This document shows, one piece after another, positions 18,509 to 27,938 of a stretch of 60,356 nucleotides of DNA. Every line of letters starts with the position of its first letter. Within the stretch, counting starts at the first letter, position 1. The stretch lies in contig ASZN01000018.1 in assembly GCA_000406005.1 (NCBI GenBank), positions 1 through 60,356 on the forward strand, written 5' to 3'. The stretch comes from Candidatus Poribacteria bacterium WGA-3G (GTDB lineage: Bacteria; Poribacteria; WGA-4E; WGA-3G). The notes below the pieces were generated by a model. That model saw only the letters and a list, made by a program, of their open reading frames with translations, made no database searches and was not told the DNA's origin. The position numbers and the translations under genes were made by a program.

Positions 18509-18603
18509 GGGTTATGAGTATAACATAGTTTTTTAAATGTCCGTTACACAAATTTTTAAAGGAGAAGTACGGATTCGCCACTGCGCGATAACCGTCAAAA
18601 AAG

Positions 18604-19146
18604 ATGCAATTAGAGACAGCGACATTCGGCGCAGGCTGTTTTTGGTGTGTCGAGGCAGTCTTTCAGCAATTGGAAGGCGTTCACGAAGTCGTCTCAGGAT
18701 ACACCGGCGGCACGACCGTCAATCCAACCTACCAAGCAGTATGCTCGGAAATGACTGGTCACGCGGAGGTGATCCAGATCCAATTCGATCCGACGGTCAT
18801 CTCTTACGAGGAACTGTTGGAAGTTTTCTGGCACACGCACGACGCGACGACGTTAAATCGACAGGGGAATGATGTCGGTACCCAGTATCGTTCTGCTATC
18901 TTCTACCACACGGAAGAACAACAGCGCATCGCCGAGCAGTCAAAGGCAGATACGGATAATTCCGATATGTGGAATGACCCGATTGTCACAGAAATTACGC
19001 CGATCGACACCTTCTACCCAGCCGAAGATTATCACCAAAACTACTTTCGGTTGAACGCAAGGCAGCCGTATTGTCAATTTGTGATTCATCCGAAAATGCG
19101 AAAATTTACAGAAGACTTTAAGGATAAACTCAAAAATGATCAATAA
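18604..19146 (+). CDS. msrA: Peptide-methionine (S)-S-oxide reductase
   Basis: MsrA reduces methionine-S-sulfoxide in proteins and free methionine, using thioredoxin as reductant. The catalytic motif G-C-F-W-C has Cys12 as nucleophile; Glu and Tyr residues of the site are seen in SGYTGGTTVNPTY, GHAEVIQIQFDP and GTQYRSAIFYH. The 180-residue length is typical of the single-domain enzyme and no MsrB domain is fused. No signal peptide, so cytoplasmic. The stop overlaps the next gene by 11 nt. No good ribosome-binding box precedes the ATG. The thioredoxin reductase at 40506 could feed it electrons. Confidence 0.96.
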   Translation: MQLETATFGAGCFWCVEAVFQQLEGVHEVVSGYTGGTTVNPTYQAVCSEMTGHAEVIQIQFDPTVISYEELLEVFWHTHDATTLNRQGNDVGTQYRSAIFYHTEEQQRIAEQSKADTDNSDMWNDPIVTEITPIDTFYPAEDYHQNYFRLNARQPYCQFVIHPKMRKFTEDFKDKLKNDQ

Positions 19147-20704
19147 ACGCATTTTGAAATCGTCCATCGCGCGCCATTTAAAAACGCAGCGCCTATGGCT
19201 TTTTGTCATTTGCTGCTTCATCACCAACATTACGGTGGCACAAAACACACCTGTAACCGTGTCTACGACAACAGCAAGGCGCGGCACCTTTGTCTCAACC
19301 AAGGATTACACCGGACACCTACACCCCAACGCTGAAGTAAATATCTTTGCCAATGTGTCGGGTAAAATTGTCTCTTTGGATGCCAAAGTGGGACAAAGTG
19401 TGGTAAAAGGCGACGTGCTTGCACAGAGCGACCCAAAAGAGGCGACCCTCGCCGTCATACGCGCCGAATCCGCACTAAGCAGCGCACAATCGCAACTCAC
19501 AACGACGGAGGCAAGCGCGCAGGCACGCGTTGAATCGCAGTTAGCGAACGCGCAGGAAACGTTGATGGCAGCACAAGCGAAACTCGTGGAGACAAAATCG
19601 CTCGCTGAAATGCGGATCCGCAATCAACTGACGCAAGCAGAAACAACATATCAGTCAGCCATCGCATCCATAGAACGTTCAAAAATAAACGCGCAACAGT
19701 CATTAGAACGCGCAAAAACAGAGCTCGATAAAAACCAGTTGGATTACGAGCGGACGAAGGCACTTCACGAGAAACAACACGTCAGTGATAGCAACCTCGA
19801 GGCAGCGGAACGAAGCTTTAAGGTTTCACAGACCCGTTATCAGGAGGCTGTCGTCACGGCAGAACAGTTTCAAGACGGCATGACACACCCGTCTGTGGAA
19901 AAGGCGAAAGCGGAATTGGCTGTCGCGCAAAAGATCGTCGAGAGCCGCGGCTGGGAACGAGAGATCGCATCCGCAGAATCGGATGTCAATCAGGCGCAAG
20001 CGAACCTCACGACAGCACAAAAACTCGTGGAAGCAAAATCTTGGGAACGAGAGATTGAAATCGCAAAAGCAGCGGTGCGGCAAGCCACAGAACAGCTGAA
20101 ACTGGCACAAGAACAGTTAAATGACGCGACGATTAAGTCACCGATTGACGGTGTCATCGCAACGCAACATCTGAGCATCGGAGATTACGCGCAACTCATC
20201 TCATCGTCCATAGCGAAACCGGTGTTCACCGTCGTCGCAGTCGATACCCTCAAGGCGGAATGGAATATGCCTGTCGGAGATGTGGCCCGCATGAATAACG
20301 GCGATCTCGTCTTGATCTCTACGAATTCCGGTATCCGCAACATCGTCGGCACGGTTACTTTTATCAGTCCGACAGTTCGTGATAACACGGTGCTCGTTCA
20401 CGCGACAGTGCCGAATTTGAAAAACAGCCTTAAACCGGGAACCGCCGTGACGGTTTCCATCAAAACGGGCGAACGGAAAAACGTACAACTGCTTCCGTTG
20501 CGCTCAGTCTTGAATATCCAGAACGGCAGTGGCACTATTTTTGTTGTTGAGGGGAACGTGGCACGCGCAAAACAGGTAAACGTTGGCGGTGTCTACGGCG
20601 GTGAAATTGAGGTCACCTCGCAACTCGTCAGAGGTACACAAGTTATTGTAGACAACCAACACAGATTACAGGATGGAACAAGCGTTTCTATCGCAAAGGA
20701 TTAG
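19136..20704 (+). CDS. Orphan HlyD/RND-type periplasmic adaptor (membrane fusion protein)
   Basis: A 522-residue periplasmic adaptor of efflux systems. A signal peptide or N-terminal anchor (residues ~18-36, LWLFVICCFI) is followed by the split biotinyl-lipoyl domain (PNAEVNIFANVSGKIVSLDA; and ATIKSPIDGVI), a long alpha-helical hairpin rich in Ala, Gln and Glu (~95-330), and a beta-barrel and membrane-proximal domain. Normally an inner-membrane pump (RND or MacB) follows; here the next gene is convergent and unrelated, so the pump must be elsewhere. Two near-identical WEREI segments in the hairpin indicate an internal duplication. It overlaps msrA by 11 nt. Confidence 0.88.
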   Translation: MINKRILKSSIARHLKTQRLWLFVICCFITNITVAQNTPVTVSTTTARRGTFVSTKDYTGHLHPNAEVNIFANVSGKIVSLDAKVGQSVVKGDVLAQSDPKEATLAVIRAESALSSAQSQLTTTEASAQARVESQLANAQETLMAAQAKLVETKSLAEMRIRNQLTQAETTYQSAIASIERSKINAQQSLERAKTELDKNQLDYERTKALHEKQHVSDSNLEAAERSFKVSQTRYQEAVVTAEQFQDGMTHPSVEKAKAELAVAQKIVESRGWEREIASAESDVNQAQANLTTAQKLVEAKSWEREIEIAKAAVRQATEQLKLAQEQLNDATIKSPIDGVIATQHLSIGDYAQLISSSIAKPVFTVVAVDTLKAEWNMPVGDVARMNNGDLVLISTNSGIRNIVGTVTFISPTVRDNTVLVHATVPNLKNSLKPGTAVTVSIKTGERKNVQLLPLRSVLNIQNGSGTIFVVEGNVARAKQVNVGGVYGGEIEVTSQLVRGTQVIVDNQHRLQDGTSVSIAKD

Positions 20705-20739
20705 TTATAACCCCGATCTTTGACTGCGATTGCAATAAT

Positions 20740-21186
20740 TTATCCGTTTAAAATTTCTTGATTTCTGGACTTTGCTATTTCTTCCGCATCGCTTAGCATC
20801 GGAAGCGCTTCGCTTTCAAGATCAAGATATTCACCGGGCACCGGAAGCATATCTTCAGGTATCTGATCTGGCGGGATCGGTTCCAGCCGTGGCTGGGTTT
20901 GGTCGCCGTATGGAATTATTTCTTGGAGCAAAAAACCGTCTTCAGGCTCAGCAAATGCGTCGTGGAGATCAATTGCGCCAGATCGGATGAGGTTGAGGCG
21001 TTCGGCAGAGACCCCAACATAGAGCCAAGTTTCACGCGCATCGTCTTTATCAGTAGCCACAGCAAGGTAAAGATGACCTGTCGCACTTTTACAAGAGAAG
21101 AGGACAGGCTGATCGTAATATACATAGATTTCTACAATTTCGAGTCTACCTAAACCTGTAATATTGCGTATATAGGTTTCCATCAT
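20740..21186 (-). CDS. DUF6575-like protein
   Basis: A 148-residue cytoplasmic protein. The opening GLGRLEIVEIYVYYDQPVLF and WLYVGVSAERLNLI recall a family I know as DUF6575 (from memory, no search), of unknown function. The C-terminal third is Pro/Glu-rich and probably disordered. AAGGAG lies just before two consecutive ATG codons (21186 and 21183); the second has the better spacing. It follows the HEPN/half-helicase gene by 85 nt on the same strand and may be its partner. Confidence 0.7.
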   Translation of the reverse strand: MMETYIRNITGLGRLEIVEIYVYYDQPVLFSCKSATGHLYLAVATDKDDARETWLYVGVSAERLNLIRSGAIDLHDAFAEPEDGFLLQEIIPYGDQTQPRLEPIPPDQIPEDMLPVPGEYLDLESEALPMLSDAEEIAKSRNQEILNG

Positions 21187-21271
21187 TTGTCTCCTTGCTG
21201 AATTATCTTATTCTCAGTTGCAGCTCATATCAAGAGTAAGTGCTTTTTACATGAGCGAATGGCAACAGCAC

Positions 21272-23647
21272 CTATAGGTCAGACTCGTCAATTTTGTTGT
21301 AGATGTCGGTGCCCATAGTAACTAATTTCTTTCGGATTTCGTCCCAATCTTCTGGATGGTCTTTACCTTTGTTAATGACAGGAAACTCAAACCCTGCACG
21401 TTGAGGCGATTCGCGAGGAGAGTAGTCGTAATCTGTTTCCGGGAACAATGCGATAATTTCGTCTCGACGCTCAATTCTGTTCTCTCCCGTACAGAGAAAA
21501 GAAACATAACTGTGATTCTTACGAAAACTGAGTATTATTTCCACGCCGCGGATCTGCTTTGAAATCCATCCGTCGTCTCTAACACGCACCGGTTTTCCGG
21601 TAAATAATCCGCCGAATTCACCGTCGCGAATGGGCTGCCAGAATTCACTCTGTTTAACTTCAGGTTTCTTTTCGCTGTCTTCCTCAGCAAGCTCACTGTT
21701 TGATTCACCCGCTGCACTCCGAGCCCGGATTTCCTTAACCTGTTCCTCAGTTACTTTAGCATTTGCCCGTGCCGGTTTAGGTGCCTGACTCGCTTCAGTA
21801 TCTCCATCATCCGTCTCGTTGTCATTTTCAACCGTCTCTGTAGATTGCTGATCATTCTCTATTTCTGAAACGTTTGCGTACACCTCATCAGTGTTAACTT
21901 CGCGTAATATCTGTTCACTGTCCACGTCCAGTTTTTCCAGTATTTTTTCCCAAGCCTGTTCAATCGGCTGCTCAAGTTGAAAATCTCGAAAATCCGCTGT
22001 CCCCTTTTTCAGTTCCTCTCCACTACAATAGATCCTTGATTCGTCCAACTTCTTCCCGGCAGGTGGTAAAAGTTTGATACCTTCATCGTTGCGTTCAAGC
22101 AACTGTAATTCCTCAAAAATAGCAAGACCTGTTTCAATGCCCGGTTTTGCTATATCCAATTCGTTATAGACGCTCTCCGGTCTAATGAAATCGCCGTTTG
22201 TCTCCGCGAGTTTCCGCAATTCAGGGTAAAATTTTTCCAACGTTTTTCTATCTGGGTACTTCTGCTCTAATCCCTTAACATCTTGTTCACTATTGTAGAT
22301 GAGATGCAGATAAGCATTCCTTTCCGATGTAAAAGCCGGTTCACACTGCTTGAAGAATTTATCCAAGCCCGGAACAAGATGGCAGAAAACAAAGTGCTCA
22401 ATACGATGTGGTGATGTCAATGTGGAAAAAGCAGTATTTGAAACAACAGCAATTAATTCTCCGTTTTCAAGTTTCCCAAAAATCTCCGCTTCTTCTGCTT
22501 CGGAGGTGCGCGTATTACACTTTCCGATAACATCTGCTCTCTCCGGTCCAACGAGTGCTAACAACTGATCAATTCTTTCTTCACTTTGAACATAGATGAC
22601 AGTGGATTGTTTTTGTTCGAGCAGATTTAAAAGATAATTTTGCTTGTCCACACCGCGTCGATCAAGTATTCGGACAGCAGAATCCGTTTCAATAGGTGGA
22701 TATACTGCTTGAACTGTCTGATTCCCGACTGTTGCTATCGTGAACAGCCTTCGCATAGCAGTGAGGCGTTCCACGCATGTGCCCCACTCTTCTACAGCCT
22801 CTTCCAATCGCTCCGATGTACTCTCGAGACTATCCTCACACGCCTGCCATTCTTTTTTTGCGTCCTCCAAATCTTTCGACGTAGTTTCAAGACGGTTTTT
22901 ATAGTCGGCTTGTGCTGCTTCGGATTCTTCTAAACGTTGTTTCGTGCCAGCAATATCTTTCTTATATTTATCGTTCTGTGTTTTCGCTCTTTTTAGTTGC
23001 TTATCTAATTTTTTACGTTGGTTCTCTTTCTCATCTACCTGTTTTGAAAGTGCTGCGTTCTTTTCTGCGTACCCGTTTTTCTCTGACTTCGCAGCTGCCA
23101 AACGTTGCTCTGCTTCTGCAAGCGATCTTTTATATTCGACCTTGGCTTCCTCTGCTTTTTCGAGGCGTTCTATAGTATCATCAGACAAAAGTCCATCTCG
23201 AATAGATTCAACCCTATCTTTAACATCTGGTTTGTTGATTTTGCCAAGCACATCAGCGATGAGGAACAGATACGCCCGAGTACTCTCGAATTCGGCATCG
23301 CCTTCAGGTGGATGTGCCCAATCCGCATTCCGACATTCCACTATCAACCAAAGTTGATTCCGAAAGGTTTTGTCATCGTTGAGATGCGGACCGAAAGCGG
23401 AATCCCAGTTTTTGTTAACGATATATGGAAAATCGTTAATGTCAATTACAGATTCAATACTTCGATCCGTTTGAATCAATAAACGCTCAATTTCATCAGC
23501 CCGTCTATATCCTAAAGAATCTGTAACAGCGGATTCAACGTCTGTCCCTCGTATCTGTCTTAAGCACCAAATTATAAATGGACGCAGTGCAGCGCGATAT
23601 ATGTTCAGTGCTTTATTAAGTGCTTCTTGATTAGGCCATGTATCCAT
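21272..23647 (-). CDS. HEPN (Swt1-like)-coiled-coil-RecA2 half-helicase fusion protein
   Basis: A 791-residue multidomain protein. Residues ~1-150 resemble the Swt1-like HEPN domain, with Arg106 and His112 in ECRNADWAHPP fitting the R-x(4-6)-H motif of HEPN RNases. Residues ~155-295 are a long coiled coil. Residues ~335-520 look like only the second RecA lobe of a RecQ-type helicase: STVIYVQSEERIDQLLALVG (motif IV) and LIAVVSNTAFSTL (motif V), but the Arg-finger motif VI is replaced by KQCEPAF, and no Walker A lobe exists anywhere. A winged-helix-like part and an acidic linker follow. The last ~120 residues (SEFWQPIRDGEFGG onward) resemble DUF4268-type domains. Likely nucleic-acid sensing with RNase output. 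Confidence 0.7.
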   Translation of the reverse strand: MDTWPNQEALNKALNIYRAALRPFIIWCLRQIRGTDVESAVTDSLGYRRADEIERLLIQTDRSIESVIDINDFPYIVNKNWDSAFGPHLNDDKTFRNQLWLIVECRNADWAHPPEGDAEFESTRAYLFLIADVLGKINKPDVKDRVESIRDGLLSDDTIERLEKAEEAKVEYKRSLAEAEQRLAAAKSEKNGYAEKNAALSKQVDEKENQRKKLDKQLKRAKTQNDKYKKDIAGTKQRLEESEAAQADYKNRLETTSKDLEDAKKEWQACEDSLESTSERLEEAVEEWGTCVERLTAMRRLFTIATVGNQTVQAVYPPIETDSAVRILDRRGVDKQNYLLNLLEQKQSTVIYVQSEERIDQLLALVGPERADVIGKCNTRTSEAEEAEIFGKLENGELIAVVSNTAFSTLTSPHRIEHFVFCHLVPGLDKFFKQCEPAFTSERNAYLHLIYNSEQDVKGLEQKYPDRKTLEKFYPELRKLAETNGDFIRPESVYNELDIAKPGIETGLAIFEELQLLERNDEGIKLLPPAGKKLDESRIYCSGEELKKGTADFRDFQLEQPIEQAWEKILEKLDVDSEQILREVNTDEVYANVSEIENDQQSTETVENDNETDDGDTEASQAPKPARANAKVTEEQVKEIRARSAAGESNSELAEEDSEKKPEVKQSEFWQPIRDGEFGGLFTGKPVRVRDDGWISKQIRGVEIILSFRKNHSYVSFLCTGENRIERRDEIIALFPETDYDYSPRESPQRAGFEFPVINKGKDHPEDWDEIRKKLVTMGTDIYNKIDESDL

Positions 23648-23708
23648 TTCTGAAAACCTTCATTTGATTTGTTTTTAGTATAACACGACTTCAATAATAA
23701 AACTCAGG

Positions 23709-24947
23709 TTATCTGCTACACAAAGCATACACCCGAATCTGTTCCCACTTCCGTTTCGACCGATGCGTCGCGACTCGCCTACTAAACGAGGCATCCACCT
23801 TAAAACCCGCACCCGTAATAATCGTCTCCAAATTCGCAATCGCCTTAGGACCAGAGGCATCTGCATAGCCTAATAAAATAGTACCATCAGGTTTTAGAAA
23901 GTTCGAGACCTGCGCGAAAAATCGTTTGACTGTCTCCTGTTTCTCGTCATGGATAGCGAGTTCGGCACGGTTGCGAACGCGGGCAACAACCCACGGCGCG
24001 TTGAAGATAATCACATCAAATTGATGTTCGAGAAACGGGTCAAACAAGTCCCCAGCAGGCATCAGCGTTATACCGTCCGAATTTGGAAGGAGGCGTTGAA
24101 TGTTCAGGTGCGTCGTCGCAACCGCTTCCGGGAGCAGGTCAGATGCATACACTTCAGTCTGATCGCCTAACTCCTGCCGCGCTAACAGGGTCAAACATCC
24201 ACTGCCACACCCGATGTCCGCAACTGCTGTAGACGAATCCGACCGACGGATATGCTGCAACGCCTCCTGAAAACATTCAATCGTCTCCTGTGAACGCGGT
24301 GCGAGCACGTTTTCGGAAGCGACAAGCGAGGCATCAAGCGCACGGATAGGGTAGGTCTCAGCGAGCGCGTCTTGTATCTGTTGGATCTTGATGAGCGGTA
24401 GCAGAAACGGTTTCCCCTGATTCGCGTCCATCGGTTCACCCGCAAGTGCCAGCAGATCAGGAAGTACAGGCGTAGGTTCAACCTGCAAAATCCCATCAGC
24501 ATCCGCCCAACATGCGAGCCTTGATAACGCCTCTCTGAGCGCATCACCCGCAGAATTTCCACGCGACGCGCCACGATCCCGCGATTTGGATTTGGTAGGA
24601 CGCGGCGATTGCTGGACTAAATCGCGTTTGTGACGCTGGATATAGTCCATAACAGCCGTAATTCGATCCCATTCACCTTCAACAACCGCCACACCACCGT
24701 GCCGGATATGTGTAAAAATCCGGTTGAGATGCCTCAATTCCTGACGCGCGAACAATTTGACGCGTCCGCGCGCGAAAACGACATCCCGATATTCGGTTGG
24801 AACATAGAGTTCACCGATGTTGCTAACGAAATAAAAAAGATTGGAAGACTGGAAGATTGGAAGATTGGGCGAAGCGGCTTTTCCTTCATCCTTCCTTGTT
24901 TTTAACTTGCCGACCCTTCTATCCTTCCATCCTGTGCTTCCTACCAT
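23709..24947 (-). CDS. Class I SAM-dependent methyltransferase
   Basis: A methyltransferase with the Rossmann SAM site ADIGCGSGCLTLLA (residues ~245), EVYASDLLPEA as motif II, and N-A-P-W after VIIF (compare the N-P-P-Y of N-methyltransferases; HemK/RsmC-like group). The N-terminal ~230 residues form a separate domain. The first ~40 residues come from a degenerate GGAAGG/GGAAGATT simple repeat (24840-24972), so homology probably begins near GELYVPTEYRD, but no ATG/GTG/TTG lies there; the true start is uncertain. Substrate could be rRNA, a protein or a small molecule. Confidence 0.78.
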   Translation of the reverse strand: MVGSTGWKDRRVGKLKTRKDEGKAASPNLPIFQSSNLFYFVSNIGELYVPTEYRDVVFARGRVKLFARQELRHLNRIFTHIRHGGVAVVEGEWDRITAVMDYIQRHKRDLVQQSPRPTKSKSRDRGASRGNSAGDALREALSRLACWADADGILQVEPTPVLPDLLALAGEPMDANQGKPFLLPLIKIQQIQDALAETYPIRALDASLVASENVLAPRSQETIECFQEALQHIRRSDSSTAVADIGCGSGCLTLLARQELGDQTEVYASDLLPEAVATTHLNIQRLLPNSDGITLMPAGDLFDPFLEHQFDVIIFNAPWVVARVRNRAELAIHDEKQETVKRFFAQVSNFLKPDGTILLGYADASGPKAIANLETIITGAGFKVDASFSRRVATHRSKRKWEQIRVYALCSR

Positions 24948-24972
24948 CTTTCTACCCTTTCATCCTTCCACT
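24840..24972. repeat. Degenerate GGAAGG simple-repeat tract
   Basis: Many imperfect copies of GGAAGATTGG and GGAAGGAT (minus-strand sense) occupy the end of the methyltransferase gene and the gap to the oxidoreductase gene. The tract appears to have grown into the coding start. Confidence 0.65.
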
Positions 24973-24974
24973 AT

Positions 24975-26054
24975 TTAGCGAATCGGGACGACCTCACCTG
25001 TCCTGACGGACTCCGCCTCTTTATAGCAGAGCAGCAGCGCATCCCGGGCACCGACACCAGACAACGCCGTCGGTTCAGTTCCCGAATCAATCGCCGCAAC
25101 AGCGTATTGAATTTCACCGACGAACGCATCAATCGGGTCAACATCTCCCAAATCTACTTCTTCCACCTCACCTTGGTCGTTGAGAAGGGTCAACGGTATC
25201 GCCGTAGACGCTTCACCGGCGAGTGTCGAGAAATCATAGAGCAGTGTCGCCTTTTCGAGGAAGATTTCAAACCCGTGTGAGAAGGCGCGCCCGCGTTGCG
25301 AAACGCCGCCCGAAGAACAGCTAACAGCGATCCCTTTATCGTTGTAGATATATTGTGTCGTCAGGTAATCCACATAGTTCGCACCCGCAAGTTTGCCTTG
25401 TGAGAACACGGCATCCGGAACACCGCAGAGCAGTTGAATGAAATGCGTATCGTGAATGTGTAAATCGATGCCAGGGCCACCGCTTTTCTCAAGTGAAGCG
25501 GGATCCCGCGACTGGCTCGGTCGCGAGGTAATCCTCTTAAAATGGGCACCGAGAAGTTCACCGTATTCGCCAGATTCAACGATCCGCTTCGCATAAGCGT
25601 ACTCCGCAAAGAACGGAAGTACATGCGCAACCATCAGAAAACACGGTCCCTCACCGACTGTCTTACGCGCCGCACCAATGCGCTCCTCAAGTTCAACGAG
25701 TTCGTTCGCATCATCCATCAAGATAGAAATCGGCTTTTCGACGAGGGTATGTTTTCCGGCGTTAAGGGATGCCATACTGACAGGTTTGTGAAGATGCGTC
25801 GGTAGACAAATATCGACCAACTCCACCGCTTCATCGGCAAGGAGTTCGTCAATTTCACTATACTTTCGGACGTTTGAAAGGTCTTCTATACCGCCACGGG
25901 GTCCAAAATTACCCTGAATGCCAGTCCAATCGCCAGCAAGTTTCTTTGGATCTCGCGTGCAGATCGCAACGACTTCAGCACCCGTAATCCGCTGAATCGC
26001 ATAATAGTGAATCATCCCCATAAAACCGATACCGACTATTCCGATCTTTGTCAT
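24975..26054 (-). CDS. Gfo/Idh/MocA-family oxidoreductase
   Basis: An NAD(P)-dependent oxidoreductase acting on sugars or inositols. The N-terminal Rossmann domain starts with KIGIVGIGFMGMIHYYAI (GxGxxG) and contains the family signature HTLVEKPIS, whose Lys is catalytic, near residue 115; the C-terminal alpha/beta domain has DLHIHDTHFIQLL with the substrate-binding Asp/His pair. At 359 residues it is of normal length. It follows the LamG gene with a 9-bp hairpin between. Similar enzymes, isomerases (15229) and enolase-superfamily proteins (6460) together suggest sugar-acid or inositol breakdown. Confidence 0.93.
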   Translation of the reverse strand: MTKIGIVGIGFMGMIHYYAIQRITGAEVVAICTRDPKKLAGDWTGIQGNFGPRGGIEDLSNVRKYSEIDELLADEAVELVDICLPTHLHKPVSMASLNAGKHTLVEKPISILMDDANELVELEERIGAARKTVGEGPCFLMVAHVLPFFAEYAYAKRIVESGEYGELLGAHFKRITSRPSQSRDPASLEKSGGPGIDLHIHDTHFIQLLCGVPDAVFSQGKLAGANYVDYLTTQYIYNDKGIAVSCSSGGVSQRGRAFSHGFEIFLEKATLLYDFSTLAGEASTAIPLTLLNDQGEVEEVDLGDVDPIDAFVGEIQYAVAAIDSGTEPTALSGVGARDALLLCYKEAESVRTGEVVPIR

Positions 26055-26075
26055 TTTTCTCCCTCATATAAGAAA

Positions 26076-26102
26076 GCACAGGTGCCGAAGTAACACCTGT
26101 GC
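26076..26102 (-). terminator. Perfect 9-bp hairpin between LamG and oxidoreductase genes
   Basis: GCACAGGTG and CACCTGTGC pair perfectly around 9 nt, 27 nt after the minus-strand LamG stop. There is no long U-tract. It shares the GCACAGG edge with palindromes at ~9398 and ~34881. Confidence 0.5.
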
Positions 26103-26128
26103 CGTTTAATGTTTCTATAGGACAGTCT

Positions 26129-26917
26129 TTAATACGTCCCAGTTCTCCGCTTCATACTGCCCCAGGTCGTTGCGACTTTATCAAGTGGCGAAACTGCGAG
26201 AAAACCCTCGTTCGCTATCTCTTTAATTTCATCTGCGCTGAGCGCACGACTCCAGACTGCAGCTTCGTCAATAGAACCGTTTTCAAAGGTGTAATTCGGA
26301 CGGTCCTTAGAACACCCGATCCGTAAATCTTGATCGTTGGTGCCTTTGAAATCAATTTTTTGATCTTGCTCCGCTGCGACCTCGCCATCAACGTAGATTT
26401 TCATCGTTGCCCCGTCGTAGGTTCCAACGACGTGATGCCATGTTTTCGTTTCCAGCGCATGCGGTTTTTCCAACCTCGGTCTAGCGTTGCCGGTGCCCAG
26501 GAACATATTAAAATTCTTACCGTCACCAAAGGCACCGATGCCGTAGGAGGTATGCTCACCGCCGTTATGGCAGTTTTTGTCGAACCACTGCCCATCAGTC
26601 CCCCAAGAATCCTGATTGATCCAAGCCGCCATCGTGATTTCACCGGTGATTTTCAGTTCCTCGGCAGCCGGCACATTCACACAATCAGCACCTACGGCTG
26701 TAATGCGAATCGCATCCCCATATTTGCCTTTCACAATGTCGGTATTGGCAATGATATCCGCGTCAAGCCCGTTGCCGGAATCATCAACAACCGTCTTACC
26801 GTTAACATTGTCAAACGTGAAGTAAACAACCAGCCCTTCAGCGAGATCTGCTGTAGCGTATCCGACTGTAATACACATCAGCGCGATAAGCACAGCACAC
26901 CCAAATAACTGTTTCAT
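26129..26917 (-). CDS. Secreted LamG-domain protein with W-G-x-x-K tail
   Basis: A 262-residue exported protein: signal peptide 1-23 (MKQLFGCAVL core, cleavage near ATA), then one LamG/concanavalin-like domain (LVVYFTFDNVNGKTVVDDSG, TWHHVVGTYDG, MKIYVDGEV, IDEAAVWSRALSADEI). The tail SPLDKVATTWGSMKRR plus four residues is the shared W-G-x-x-K tail. LamG domains bind glycans or glycoproteins. GGAGGAC lies 6 nt before the ATG. It resembles the tandem LamG proteins at 34922 and 35793 but is more distant from them than they are from each other. Confidence 0.88.
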   Translation of the reverse strand: MKQLFGCAVLIALMCITVGYATADLAEGLVVYFTFDNVNGKTVVDDSGNGLDADIIANTDIVKGKYGDAIRITAVGADCVNVPAAEELKITGEITMAAWINQDSWGTDGQWFDKNCHNGGEHTSYGIGAFGDGKNFNMFLGTGNARPRLEKPHALETKTWHHVVGTYDGATMKIYVDGEVAAEQDQKIDFKGTNDQDLRIGCSKDRPNYTFENGSIDEAAVWSRALSADEIKEIANEGFLAVSPLDKVATTWGSMKRRTGTY

Positions 26918-26953
26918 CTATCTGTCCTCCTGTGGAAATTCTTGCGTTCCTAC

Positions 26954-26983
26954 ATAACACACGAAACTAACACGTTACGTCAA
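26954..26983 (-). promoter_or_regulatory. Possible promoter of the LamG gene
   Basis: On the minus strand TTGACG and TGTTAT are 18 nt apart, ~40 nt ahead of the ATG. The -10 match is only moderate. Confidence 0.4.
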
Positions 26984-27094
26984 ATTTTCCAGATTTTATC
27001 AGAAACTGACAGATAAATCAACATATTTTTATGTTTAACACAGACAGATATAATTTTGCACACCTTTGTTGGCGTTCCGAACAGAAAATCCCGG

Positions 27095-27922
27095 CTATAC
27101 AGACGCAAGCACATCGTTCATAATCTCTTCCCATCTACCTTCAAATTTCTCGCCGAACTCGGTTTCGCCACCCGTTGCAAACGGACCCCGGAGCATCGGT
27201 TTGGTCGTATTATTCCGCTCCCAGAGTTCTTTGCCGCCGAAATCGTTATGCAAGAAGTGTAGTGCCACACCTGCGCGCGCCTCATCAGAGAGGTTCGACA
27301 GCGTACAATGCGCAACACCGTAGCAGAAGAAAAGGACACCACCCGCCTTTAATTCAATCGGCACGGCACGTTCCTCAGGCGGATCACACCGAATGTGATG
27401 ATCACTCAACGGGTCGCGGTAGTGCTCATAACTTTCCCGATGGCTACCCGGAATGACGTGCATACATCCGTTCTCAACGTTCGCATCGTGGATAGCGATC
27501 CACATCGCCGTCCCACGCAACGGATCCGCGATCTTGAAATAGGCGTTATCTTGGTGCCAACTCGTCCCGATCCCAACTTTAGGCGGCTTCCAGAACGCCT
27601 GATCCAACTCCAACATAAATTCATCGCCGATGAGTTGTTCGACAGCAGAGATAACCCTCGAGTGAAACGGCAACGCCTTGTGTAAGTCGCTACGATTGTT
27701 CAACGGGATCACCTGAAGGTTCTGCCGTTCGCCTTCGTTGTCACGCTTGGTGCCGTCGTCTTGCACCGCACAATTAATGCCAGACCCGTTTTCGAGTTCA
27801 GTGTTATAGATCCGTTCCAATTCAATTCGGAGGGCTTCTGCTTCCGTCGGATTAAAAAACCCCTCAACAGCAAGATACCCCTTGTCTCGGAAATGAGCGA
27901 GTTGTTTATCACTTAATCGCAT
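27095..27922 (-). CDS. Phytanoyl-CoA dioxygenase (PhyH) family protein
   Basis: A 275-residue Fe(II)/2-oxoglutarate dioxygenase of the PhyH family. The first two iron ligands are in WHQDN (H-x-D), and the distal His and the 2-oxoglutarate Arg are in VAHCTLSNLSDEARAG. The CMHVIPGSH strand is typical of the family. The start at 27922 gives an N-terminus, MRLSDKQLAHFRDKGYLAVEG, that fits the family; AAGG lies ~10 nt upstream. A longer in-frame reading reaches back to 28210 but runs through the upstream gene. It hydroxylates an unknown small molecule or lipid. 16 nt separate it from the ATP-grasp-like gene. Confidence 0.92.
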   Translation of the reverse strand: MRLSDKQLAHFRDKGYLAVEGFFNPTEAEALRIELERIYNTELENGSGINCAVQDDGTKRDNEGERQNLQVIPLNNRSDLHKALPFHSRVISAVEQLIGDEFMLELDQAFWKPPKVGIGTSWHQDNAYFKIADPLRGTAMWIAIHDANVENGCMHVIPGSHRESYEHYRDPLSDHHIRCDPPEERAVPIELKAGGVLFFCYGVAHCTLSNLSDEARAGVALHFLHNDFGGKELWERNNTTKPMLRGPFATGGETEFGEKFEGRWEEIMNDVLASV

Positions 27923-27938
27923 TACCAAATCACCTTCC

